DNA of 64,000 nucleotides. It comes from JACVRW01 sp963739095 (GTDB lineage Bacteria > Actinomycetota > Thermoleophilia > Solirubrobacterales > Thermoleophilaceae). The notes beneath the pieces are model-generated. The model was not told where the DNA came from. It searched no databases and worked only from the letters and a program-made list of their open reading frames with translations. The stretch spans positions 92,588 through 156,587 of the forward strand of contig CAVTZF010000028.1 of NCBI GenBank assembly GCA_963739095.1, written 5' to 3'. This document shows, in pieces, positions 10,407 to 19,050 of this stretch. Every line of letters starts with the position of its first letter. Position 1 is the stretch's first letter. Both the position numbers and the translations under genes were made by a program.

Positions 10407-10748
10407 GTGCCGTACACGCTGACCATACGTAAGGGTCCCAAAGTGGAGCATGAGCGTTTCAGCGACCTGGATGCGGCACTCCGGGCGATCGAGCAACACG
10501 GCCACGAGCTGCAGCGGACGGCGGGCACCCGTCCCCGCGGCGGGACCATCATCCGCAGGATCGAGCCGGTCCAACAGGTCGTGGCACGGCTCGAGCTGGC
10601 CGGCCCCGGCCGGCTGCGCGCCGGGGTCGATGTCCGCGGCGACGGCTCGAGCGAGGCGTTCACCGGCAGGGTGCGGCGCCGGCTCGTCGAGCAGCGCGGC
10701 CCCGAGTCTGCCTACGACGCGCTCCGGCGCGCGCTCGACGGCCGATGA
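10407..10748 (+). CDS. Small conserved protein of unknown function
   Basis: 113 residues from a GTG at 10407. It contains a DAALRAIEQHGHEL helix, an ARLELAGPGRLRAGVDVRGDGS strand pair and an RRLVEQRGPESAYDALRRALDGR helix: a small alpha/beta protein with no signal or membrane segment. I do not recognise a family. Its stop overlaps the ATG of the next gene (ATGA at 10745-10748), so the two are translationally coupled. Confidence 0.65.
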   Translation: MPYTLTIRKGPKVEHERFSDLDAALRAIEQHGHELQRTAGTRPRGGTIIRRIEPVQQVVARLELAGPGRLRAGVDVRGDGSSEAFTGRVRRRLVEQRGPESAYDALRRALDGR

Positions 10749-11038
10749 GCGATCCGCGCTGGCGAGTGCCGCTGCCCCGCGGCGCCGAGCGGCCCTTCCG
10801 CGTCTTCTTGAACGGTGTCCCGCAGGAGGAGGGCAGGGACTACGAGGTCCGCGGCAGCGAGCTTCTGTTCGCGAAGCCGCTCGAGAAGGAGCGCATCGGC
10901 GTGGGTCGCTGGACGGCGATCTTCCTCGGGCTGTGGGGGTCCTACGGCAAGAACGACTCGGTCGACGTCCAGTACCGAATCGGTGCTCGTGAGACCGTCG
11001 CAACCGGCCTCGAGATCATCCCGCCCGACCAACCTTGA
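10745..11038 (+). CDS. Small conserved protein of unknown function
   Basis: 97 residues, ATG at 10745 overlapping the previous stop. It has a beta-strand opening FRVFLNGVPQEEGRDYEVRG followed by LLFAKPLEKER, a short hydrophobic stretch TAIFLGLWG, and KNDSVDVQYRIG. The FLNG-x-EGxDY pattern resembles a small beta-sandwich. Function unknown; the partner gene at 10407 suggests a two-component unit. Its TGA (11036-11038) lies inside the inverted repeat that precedes metF. Confidence 0.65.
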   Translation: MSDPRWRVPLPRGAERPFRVFLNGVPQEEGRDYEVRGSELLFAKPLEKERIGVGRWTAIFLGLWGSYGKNDSVDVQYRIGARETVATGLEIIPPDQP

Positions 11039-11064
11039 CATAAGTTTGTCAAGGTTGTTAGCCT
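11030..11064 (+). promoter_or_regulatory. metF promoter with 11-bp inverted-repeat operator
   Basis: A perfect inverted repeat, CAACCTTGACA (11030-11040), spacer TAAGTT, TGTCAAGGTTG (11047-11057), overlaps a consensus -35 TTGACA (11035-11040). A -10-like TAGCCT follows at 11059-11064 with an 18-bp spacer. The metF ATG is only 9 bp further, so the transcript would be nearly leaderless. A repressor dimer bound here would block RNA polymerase. The repeat and boxes are seen; the regulator is unknown. Confidence 0.6.
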
Positions 11065-11072
11065 GCCGTTGC

Positions 11073-11969
11073 ATGCGCATCAGCGACCTGCTCGATCATC
11101 GGCGGCCCGTCTTCTCGTTCGAGTTCTTCCCCCCCAAGACCGACGACGGCAGGCAGACGCTCGAGGGCACGCTGGAGGTCCTGAAGGACGACCGGCCGGA
11201 CTACGTGTCGGTGACCTACGGCGCGGGGGGCACGACCCGCAACAGCACGGTCGAGATCACCAAGTCGATCAAGCGGGACCTCGGGATCGAGGCGATGGCA
11301 CACCTCTCGTGCGTCGGCGAGCCCACCGACCGGCTCGTCGAGATCCTCGGCGACATCGACTCCGCCGGGATCGAGAACGTACTCGCGCTGCGCGGCGACC
11401 CGCCGCGCGGCGAGACCGAGTGGCGCCCGCACCCCGGCGGGCTCTCTTACTCGGTCGAGCTGATCCGCCTGATCCGCGAGCGCTTCGACTTCTGCGTGGG
11501 CGCCGCCTGCTTCCCCGAGGTGCACCCCGACGCGCCCGACCGCGATAGCGATCTCCGCTACGCGCGCGAGAAGGTCGACGCGGGCGCGTCCTTCCTGATC
11601 ACGCAGCTCTTCTTCGACAACGAGCTCTACTTCGACTTCGTCGAGGACGCCCGCCGCGCCGGCGTCGACGTGCCGATCATCCCGGGGATCATGCCGATCA
11701 CGAACTTCGGCCAGATCAAGCGCTTCACCGAGATGTGCGGGGCCTCGATCCCCGACGAGCTGACGGCGCAGCTCGACGGGCGCGCCGACGACCCGGAAGC
11801 GGTTGCAGAGCTCGGGGTCGCTTACGCGACCCTCCAGTGCTCCGATCTCCTGGCGCGGGGCGCGCCCGGCATTCACTTCTACACGCTGAACCGCTCAACC
11901 GCAACGCGAGCGATCCTGGCGGCACTGCGCGCCGCGCATCCGTGGACGCGCGCGGGCGCGACGGTCTGA
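11073..11969 (+). CDS. metF: 5,10-methylenetetrahydrofolate reductase
   Basis: Reduces methylene-THF to methyl-THF with FAD, supplying methyl groups for methionine. 298 residues, the normal bacterial MetF size. Motifs: FSFEFFPPKTDDG (catalytic Glu of strand 1), YVSVTYGAGGTTR, AHLSCVGEP, NVLALRGDPP (folate/FAD-binding Asp), GASFLITQLFFDN and IIPGIMPITNFGQ. The start is the ATG at 11073 directly after a promoter/operator; no Shine-Dalgarno is evident. It stands alone as a transcription unit, convergent with the next gene. Confidence 0.95.
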   Translation: MRISDLLDHRRPVFSFEFFPPKTDDGRQTLEGTLEVLKDDRPDYVSVTYGAGGTTRNSTVEITKSIKRDLGIEAMAHLSCVGEPTDRLVEILGDIDSAGIENVLALRGDPPRGETEWRPHPGGLSYSVELIRLIRERFDFCVGAACFPEVHPDAPDRDSDLRYAREKVDAGASFLITQLFFDNELYFDFVEDARRAGVDVPIIPGIMPITNFGQIKRFTEMCGASIPDELTAQLDGRADDPEAVAELGVAYATLQCSDLLARGAPGIHFYTLNRSTATRAILAALRAAHPWTRAGATV

Positions 11970-11976
11970 GGCTCGG

Positions 11977-12564
11977 TCAGAAGCCGCCTACGTCGCCGCC
12001 CCCGAAGTCCCCACCCCCGAAGTCGCCGCCGCCGAAGTCGCCACCCGCGTCACCGGCATCGGCGCCCGCGTCACCGGAGTCGCCGCCAGCGTCCGCGTCG
12101 GCGCTCTGGTCCGCCTCGCCGCCACCATCACCTTCGCCGCCGAAGTCGCCCCAGAGCGACTGCGCGATCGCCGTGCCGACGAACGCACCCGCGAAGCTCG
12201 TGAGCAACAGCCCTCCGGCCCCGCCGAGCACCCCGCCGCCTCCGAATGCCCGCTCGACCGTGCCGGGACGGCTCACCTCGGCGCGCGTTGCCATCCTGGC
12301 CAGGGAGCGGGGATCGTCGTCAGTCGCTCGCTCCTGTTCGGGCACCTCCGCACTCAGGTCCTGGAGCGCCTGCTGCCGCTGCTCCGGTGTGAGCGCGGCG
12401 AAGGCCTGCTCGTGCGCCTGCTCGATCGCATCGGGAGGGGCGGTCCGGACCAGGTAGCGATAGCGCTCGAGGGCCTGTTCGTCGGTCAGCGTCTCGGGGG
12501 CCGCCGGCGGGGCTGGGGACGCCTTGGGCTCGCTGCGTCCGAGAAGTCGATCAAGGAAACCCAT
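11977..12564 (-). CDS. Unknown protein with Gly/Asp-rich repeat tail
   Basis: 195 residues. The N-terminus (about 1-100) has a conserved-looking helical part: MGFLDRLLGR, TDEQALERYRYLVRTAPPDA, FAALTPEQRQQALQDLSAEVP. A hydrophobic glycine-rich segment follows (GGGGVLGGAGGLLLTSFAGAFVGTAIAQ), possibly membrane-inserting. The last 60 residues are low-complexity D/G/A ending in four GGGDF/GGGDV-type repeats. The tail resembles tails on bacterial envelope-associated proteins, but I cannot assign a function. It follows an MBL hydrolase gene 3 bp away on the same strand. Confidence 0.65.
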   Translation of the reverse strand: MGFLDRLLGRSEPKASPAPPAAPETLTDEQALERYRYLVRTAPPDAIEQAHEQAFAALTPEQRQQALQDLSAEVPEQERATDDDPRSLARMATRAEVSRPGTVERAFGGGGVLGGAGGLLLTSFAGAFVGTAIAQSLWGDFGGEGDGGGEADQSADADAGGDSGDAGADAGDAGGDFGGGDFGGGDFGGGDVGGF

Positions 12565-12567
12565 GGC

Positions 12568-13593
12568 TCAATCATCCTCGGTTCGCGCAGCGGTTGCTCG
12601 CAGCCTCCACAGCTCACCGTCCGCGCCGTCGGCGACCCGCTCCACCTCACCCGCCAGCTCGAGGTGGCCGAGGTACACGAGCGCCTCGGAGAGCCCCCAG
12701 CCGATCATCAGAGGCCCGGGGAGCTCGTAGCCGAGCATCTCGGGGAGGAGCTCGAACGCCGGCCGCGGTCCGTTCGTCAACTGCGCGCGCACGCGGTCCA
12801 TGCGCTCGTGCACGGCGCGGCGGTTTGCCTCGATCAGGGCCGGCGCGTCGCGGACCGGGCGGCCGTGGCCCGCCAGGATCAGCTGGACATCGAGCTCGTC
12901 GACCACGTCGAGGCTCGACAGGAACTCGCCGGCCGGGTCGGGCGAGTAGCCGGCGTCGTAGTAGAGCGAGACGCGGCCGAGCAGGTGGTCGCCCGACAGC
13001 AGCAGCCCGCGCTCGGGCTGGTGGAGGACGACGTGCGACGGTGCGTGCCCGGGCGTCTCGTAGACCTGCCAGGCCCCCAGGTCGGTCTGGACCTCGAGGC
13101 CGGGGAGCAGGTCGCGGCTCGGCTCCACGATCTCGGCGATGCCGTAGTCGCGCCCGCTGCGCGCCTCGCGGAACTGCTCGAGCGCCTCGGCCGGCACGCC
13201 GCTCTGGCGGGCGATCTCGTAGCGGCGCTCGAACGCCTTGCCGGGGTCGGCCGCGGGCTTCGTCATGTGGGCGTGGTTCGGGTGCATCCACAGCTCGCAG
13301 CCCGCCGCCTCCATGATCGGCGCGGCCTGGCCGTAGTGGTCGGAGTGCGCGTGGGTGCAGACGAGCAGCCGGATGTGGTCGAGCCGCAGGCCGGCCTGGC
13401 CGAGCGCGAACTCGAGCTGGCGCATCGATCCGGGCTCGTGGATGCCGGTGTCGACGAGCACGATGCCGTTGCCGGCCGCGATCGCGTAGGCGTTCCCGTG
13501 CGGCACGCCCGGCCAGGGCAGCGGCAGGCGCAGCCGCCAGAGGCCCGGCAGCACCCGGTCGGCGCGGGCCAGTTCTCGCCGCCGCGTGGTCAC
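12568..13593 (-). CDS. MBL-fold metallo-hydrolase
   Basis: 341 residues with the zinc-binding motif CTHAHSDHYGQ (HxHxDH), the preceding strand NGIVLVDTGIHEP, and downstream ligands in ETPGHAPSHVVLH, LLSGDHLL and LAGHGRPV. The C-terminal domain (about 255-341) is a helical winged-helix-like extension typical of the LACTB2/RNase-Z-like glyoxalase II subgroup. Substrate not predictable (thioesters, lactones or nucleic acids in the superfamily). Start at 13593 (GTG). It sits between the flavoprotein gene upstream and a small unknown gene downstream on the same strand, likely one unit. Confidence 0.85.
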   Translation of the reverse strand: MTTRRRELARADRVLPGLWRLRLPLPWPGVPHGNAYAIAAGNGIVLVDTGIHEPGSMRQLEFALGQAGLRLDHIRLLVCTHAHSDHYGQAAPIMEAAGCELWMHPNHAHMTKPAADPGKAFERRYEIARQSGVPAEALEQFREARSGRDYGIAEIVEPSRDLLPGLEVQTDLGAWQVYETPGHAPSHVVLHQPERGLLLSGDHLLGRVSLYYDAGYSPDPAGEFLSSLDVVDELDVQLILAGHGRPVRDAPALIEANRRAVHERMDRVRAQLTNGPRPAFELLPEMLGYELPGPLMIGWGLSEALVYLGHLELAGEVERVADGADGELWRLRATAARTEDD

Positions 13594-13612
13594 GGCGCCA
13601 ATCTTGGCAGCG

Positions 13613-15207
13613 CTAGGGCGGGCCTATCAGCACGCCGGGGTTGAGCATCCCGGCCGGATCGACAACGTCCTTGGCCGCCGCGAGCGCCGCGGCGAACAGC
13701 TCTGGGCGCTGGCGGTCGTACCAGGGGCGGTGGTCGCGGCCGACGGCATGGTGATGGGTGATGGTGCCGCCGGCGGCCATGATCGCCTCCGACGCCGCCG
13801 CCTTGACCTCGTCCCACTGCGTCAGCTCGTCGCCGCGCCGGGCCGGAGCGAGCACGGTGAAGTAAGGCGCAGCTCCGTCCGGATAGGCGTGCGTGAGCCT
13901 GCAGGTGACCGTTCCCTCGCCGAGCGCGGTCAGGGCGCGCTCGCGGACGTCCTCGACGAAGGCGCTGAGCCGGTCCCAGGTGATGGCGGTCTCGAACGTC
14001 TCCGCGAAGATCCCCCCGGCGATCAGCGTGTCGCGCAGGTAGGGCATCTGGAGGAACGCGTCCCGCCACGCGTCGGCCGCCTCGTCGCGGCCGCCGACAC
14101 GCGGCTCGTCCGGGAGCTCCCCACCGTGGTCGCGGCAGAGCTCGGCAGCGCGAGCCATCCACGCGTCGAGCGGGTGGTCGGCCGACTCGAAGCCGAGCAC
14201 CAGCAGCGCGCGGCCCTCGGGCGCAGCGCCGGTCAGACCGGCCTCGCCGGGGTCGAGCAGGCGGCAGTTCGAGGGGTACAGACCGGACTGCGCGAGCGCC
14301 CGCACGGCCTCGGCACCCGCGCCGAACGAGTCGAAGGTGACGCTGGCGGAGGCCTTGAAGCGCGGCCGCTCCCGTACACGCATCCAGGCCTCCGTGATCA
14401 CGCCGAGGATGCCCTCGGAGCCGATCAGCAGCCGGTCCGGGCTCGGCCCGGCGCCGGACCCGGGCAGCCGCCTGCTCTCCCAGACGCCACGCGGCGTCAG
14501 CGCCCGGACCGACTCGACGTGGTCGTCGATGTGGGTGCCGAGCGTCGCGAAGTGTCCACCCGCACGCGTGGCGATCCAGCCGCCGAGCGTGGAGTACTCG
14601 AACGACTGCGGGTAGTGGCGCAGCGTCAGGCCGTGCCCGCGCAGCTGCTCCTCGAGTCGCGGGCCGGTGGCGCCCGCCTGGATCCGGGCCGCCTGCGAGA
14701 CCGGGTCCACCTCGAGCACGCGATCGAGCCGCTTGAGGTCGATCGTGACCACGCCCTCGAAGCCGTCGCCGACGGCCGCCTCGACGCCGCCCACCACGCT
14801 CGTCCCGCCGCCGAACGGGATCGCAGCCGCCCCGGCGCTCTCGCACCAGCCGAGCACGGATTCGAGCTCAGCCTCGTCACCCGGGTGGGCGACCACGTCG
14901 GGCAGGTGGTCGAAGCGACCGCGGAAGGCGCGCACGACGTCGCGGTAGGACTTGCCGTAGGCATGCGACGCGCGCTCGTAGTCGTCGCTGCGGCAGATCT
15001 CGGCGAGCGACGGTTGGCGGCTTCAGAGCGGGGCGCCGGCAGGTCCAGCGCGTCGAGCTCCACGGGCGCGCTCCGGCTCGGCCGGGCGCGAAGCCGAGAT
15101 GCGCCCGCGAGCTCGCCGCCAGCGCCGCCACCTGACGTGCCCCGGCTGCTGATCCTCGAAGCCCCAGCCCCAGAACTTGCGGCGCCGCTCGCTTGCACCG
15201 GCGGCAC
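13613..15207 (-). pseudogene. AGPS-like FAD-binding oxidase, N-terminus broken by frame changes
   Basis: A VAO-type flavoprotein close to alkyldihydroxyacetonephosphate synthase or D-lactate/glycolate oxidases (FAD_binding_4 plus FAD-oxidase C). The long intact part (13613 to about 15010) has IPFGGGTSVVGG (FAD pyrophosphate loop), HYPQSFEYSTLGGWIATRAGG, LIGSEGILGVITEA and a C-terminal HHHAVGRDHRPWY active-site motif ending in DPAGMLNPG. Upstream, the family's N-terminal KFWGWGFEDQQPG (15150-15180 region), VELDALDLPAPR (about 15030-15065) and LAEICRSDDYE lie in different frames. At least two frame changes, probably three, therefore break the first 60 codons; one is an extra C in GCCCGTG. The true start near 15198-15207 is uncertain. 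Confidence 0.75.
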
Positions 15208-15252
15208 GCTACCGGCGGGCACCCGCTGGCGGGCACCCACCGGTGTCGCGTG

Positions 15253-15498
15253 CTACGGCCGCATGCCCGGGCCCCATTGGCCCGGCGGCTGGTCCCGCTC
15301 CGCGGGGGAAGGCGGGAGCGGGGCTGACGGCACCACGCGCACGGGGTCGCTGTCACCGCCGGTCGAGGCCAGCACGATCCCGAGGGCGAGCACCACCGCG
15401 ATCACCACCGCCGCGACCAGCGCCGCGGTCAGGTGGCGGGCATTCGAGAGGAAGCGCGCGTTCGGGACCGGGGCCGCACTGCGCTGGAGTGTCTTCAC
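15253..15498 (-). CDS. Small single-pass membrane protein
   Basis: 81 residues from a GTG at 15498, with GAAGGAG 6-7 bases upstream. A basic N-terminus (VKTLQRSAAPVPNARFLSN) precedes one strong transmembrane helix (HLTAALVAAVVIAVVLALGI) and a Pro-rich outer tail rich in DSDPVR and PPSPAERDQPPG. Family not recognised. It is divergent from the BTAD-fusion regulator gene (starts 145 bp apart) and so may share its regulatory region. Confidence 0.65.
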   Translation of the reverse strand: MKTLQRSAAPVPNARFLSNARHLTAALVAAVVIAVVLALGIVLASTGGDSDPVRVVPSAPLPPSPAERDQPPGQWGPGMRP

Positions 15499-15642
15499 GA
15501 CTGCTCCTTCATCGGGGACGGCGCGAGCGTCCGTCGAGCCGGTTGCAGCCCGGCTGCAGCACGAGAAAACGGGCCCTGCCGCCCGCTTTACCGGCCGTTG
15601 CGGCGATGGTACGTTCGCAAAGGACCCGCCAGCGAGGATGCG

Positions 15643-18600
15643 ATGGACTTCCGGATCCTCGGCCCGCTCGAAGTCACCGATCAGGGCCGCACCGTGCCTA
15701 TCAAGGGGCGCAAGCTCCAGGCACTGCTGACGCTGCTGCTGCTGAACGCAGGCGAAGTTGTCTCCCGCGAGCGGCTGATCGACGAGCTGTGGGGCGACGA
15801 GCCGCCTCCCAGCGCCGCAAAGACGCTCCAGGTGCACGTGTCCAGGCTGCGCCGCGAGCTGGGCGAGGCGGTCGTCACCCGTGGCGGCGGATACCTGATC
15901 GAGGTGGAGCCGGGCGCGCTCGACCTGGACCGCTTCACGCAACTGGTGGACGACGGCCGTCGTGCGCTGGCGGCGGGGGAGCCCGGACGCGCGGAGGAGC
16001 GCCTGCGCGAGGCGCTGCAGCTGTGGCGGGGACCGCCGTTCGCCGAGCTGAGCGACGACGCGTTCGCCCGCATCGAGGGCGAACGTCTGGCCGATCTACG
16101 CCTCGACGCAATGGAGGAGCGAATCGAGGCCGAGCTGGCTCTAGGGCGACAGTCCGAGGCGATCGGCGAGCTGGAGGCGCTGGTTGCCCGTCACCCGTAC
16201 CGAGAACGCCCACGGGCTCAGCTCATGCTCGCCCTCTACCGCGAGGGCCGCCAGGCCGAGGCGCTCGAGGCCTACCGCGACGCCCGCTCTGCGCTCGTGG
16301 ACGGGCTCGGCATCGAGCCAGGCCCGCGCCTGCAGGAGATGCACCGCGCGATACTGGCCCAGGATCCCGCGCTCGATGGCGTGGAGCGCGCGCCCGCAGC
16401 GTCGGTAGCGCCGGCCCCGGCGAGACCGCCGACCGCGCCGCCGCCCCGAGCTCAGAACGCTGATCCTGGCCGGCGCACTCGCTCTGGCCGCGGGCGTTCC
16501 TCGTCGCCGCGCTGCTGGACGGCGACGCGCGATGACGGACGGGCCCGCGCTCACCAGGGACAGTCACGCGGTAGTGGCGATCGACCCTGCGACGAACGAG
16601 GTCACGGACGTCGCCTCGGTGGGCGCGCGGCCCGGACCGCTCACCTTCGAGCCGAAGTCGGGCTCGCTCTGGGTCGCCAACGTGGACGACCGCTCGATCA
16701 CGCGGATCGACACGCGCCCGCTGCAGGTGGGTCGCACGATCGGCGTGGGAGCGACGCCCGGGCGGGCTCGCGACGGCGGATGGCGCCGTCTGGGTGGCCA
16801 CCGCGAACCGCGCCAAGCCCTTCGTCACGCTGAGCAAGATCGACCCGGGCTTCGACGCGCTGGCCGGCTCGGTGAACATCGCCGCTGCGCGCGAGGGAAC
16901 GGCCGACGTCACCCGCTCCGGCGACCGGCCTCTGGTGGCTCCCCTGCTCGGCCTCCTGACCGAGGTCGATCCGCGTACCGGCGACGTCGCGCGCCCGCGG
17001 GATCGAGCCCGGCGGCCTGGCGCCCAGCGCCGTCGCCGCCGGCGCGGGCGCGATCTGGGTGGCCGACGCGGTCGGCAACACCGTCAGCAGGATCGACGCC
17101 GACAGCGGCGCGGCCGAGGCGATCCCGGTCGGCAACGGGCCCGCCGGTGTGGCGGTGGGCGCGGGATCGGTCTGGGTGACGCTCGGGCTGGACGACACCG
17201 TCGTCCGGATCGACCCCGAGACCGGTGCGGTGCGCGACACGGTGCGCGTCGGCCGGCGCCCCACTGGGAGTGGCGATCGGCGCGGGCGCGGTTTGGGTCG
17301 CGAACAGTGGCGACGGGACGGTGTCGCGCATCGATCCGGGCAGCGGCCGGGTGACCGCCAGGATCGCGGTGGGCGCGAGCCCGCAGGACCTCGCGGTCGG
17401 CGGCGGTCGCGTCTGGGTCAGCGCTCGCCCCCGGGTCCTCCCAGAGCCCACGCGCCCGGCCGCGACCCTGCGGGTGGCCGCGGGCCCGCAGTCGGGAGCC
17501 CGAGGCCTTCACGCTCGACCCGGCGCTCGGCTACTGGTTCCTGTCCTGGCAGGTGCAGCAGGCGACCTGCGCGAAGCTCGTGAACTACCCGGACGAGCCC
17601 GGGCAGGCGGGCATCCGCCTGCGCCCGGAGGTCGCGGCGTCGATGCCGAAGCGGTCGGCGGACGGCCTCACCTACACCTTCAGGATCCGGCGCGGCTACC
17701 GGTTCTCGCCTCCGTCGGGCGAGCCGGTCACGGCGGAGAACTTCAAGTACGCGATCGAGCGCAGCTTCAACCCGCGCATGCGCGGGCCGATGTCCAACTT
17801 CGACATCCCGATCGCGGGCGTGCGTGAGTACGCGACCGGCCGAGCACGGCAGATCTCCGGTGTGACGGCGGAGGGCGACAGGCTGATCATCCGGCTGACG
17901 CGCCGGTACGACGACCTCCCGACCCGGCTGGCGATGCCCTTCTTCTGCGCGATCCCGATGGGCACCCCGATCGATCCCCACGGCGTGCGGGCGATCCCCT
18001 CGGCGGGGCCTTACTACATCGCGTCCGAGGATCCCGGCGAGGGTCTCGTGCTGCGCCGCAACCCGAACTACGAGGGTCCGCGCCCGCGGCGGTCCGCGGA
18101 GATCCGGATCAGCGTTCCGGTGGCGCCGAGGGAGGCCGTCGCACGCGTGGAGGACGGCCGCGCCGACTTCGCCACCGAGGCGGTCACGCCCCGTCTGGCG
18201 CGCCGGTTGGCGAGCCGCCACAGCCGGCCCGCGCTACCGGATCGATCCTCTGCTCGCCACCGACTATCTCCTCTTCAACACCGCCCGGCCGGTCTTCTCG
18301 TCGCTTCGGCTGCGCCGGGCCGTCAATCTCGCCATCGACCGTCGCGCCCTGGCCGAGGCCGGCGGGATCGCGAATGGCCTGCCGGCGCGGCCGACGGATC
18401 AGTAAGTGCCGCCCGGGATGCCGGGCTTCGAGGACGCGGAGATCTATCCGTTCGAGCCCGATCTCCCAAAGGCGCGCAGGCTCGCGGGATCTCGGCGGCG
18501 CGCGGTACGCCTCTACACACCCGAGGGCGATTCCACGGAGCAGCTCGCCGAGATCGTCAAGTCCAACCTCGAGGCGATCGGAATGGACGTCGACGTGACG

Positions 18601-18989
18601 ACCATCAACAGCCTTCGAGGTCTTCGAGCGGCCCGGACGAGCCCTGGGACGTCGCCCTCATCAGCTGGTACGCCGACCGGCCGGACCCGATCGACTTCCT
18701 ACAGTTCTTCGACAGCCGACGGTTCGAGCCGGGCGTGTTCAACCTCGGGCCGCTTCACCGATCCGGACTTCAACCGCCGGCTCGATGCCGCGAACGGACT
18801 GACCGGGGCCGAGCGCTCACGTCGCGTTTGGGCGGCTGGACGCTCACGTCATCCGCACAGGGCGCGCCGGTCGCGGCCTTCAGCAACGAGGCCCAGCACA
18901 GCTTCTTCTCAGAGCGGGTCGGCTGCCAGATCCACAACCCGGTGATCGGCATCAACCTGGCGGCCCTCTGCATTCGCGAGCAGGACTAA
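15643..18989 (+). pseudogene. BTAD/winged-helix regulator fused to membrane segment, beta-propeller and family 5 solute-binding domain; about 13 frame breaks and one nonsense codon
   Basis: Repaired, this would be a roughly 1100-residue protein. The part from 15643 to about 16380 is intact: an OmpR-type winged helix (MDFRILGPLEV, VHVSRLRRELGEAV, GGGYLIEV) and a BTAD helical-repeat domain (LRLDAMEERIEAELALGR, EALEAYRDARSALVDGLGIEPG), as in AfsR/SARP regulators. Next comes a membrane helix (LRTLILAGALALAAG plus FLVAALLD). Then a YncE-like propeller follows with SLWVAN, AVWVA, AIWVADAVGNTVSRIDADSG and VWVANSGDGTVSRIDPGSG repeats (about 16.53-17.45 kb). Last is an SBP_bac_5 peptide-binding domain (TYTFRIRRGYRFSPPSGEPV, AVNLAIDRRALAEAGG, WDVALISWYADRPDPIDF) to the TAA at 18987. 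Almost every break is a single extra base, such as GGG for GG. A TAA at 18403 replaces an expected Tyr codon. Confidence 0.75.
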
Positions 18990-19050
18990 TGGGCGGTTCA
19001 TCGGTTCATCGACACCGGCGGGGCGGGCGAGGGCTACAGTTGAGGTTCGG

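Noticed and set aside
13586..15730. 714-codon + strand frame
   Set aside because: Antisense to the AGPS-like flavoprotein, whose FAD motifs are clear on the minus strand.
18994..19012. Short tandem repeat CGGTTCAT x2 before kgd
   Set aside because: Only two copies of 8 bp; no sign of a regulatory or mobile function.
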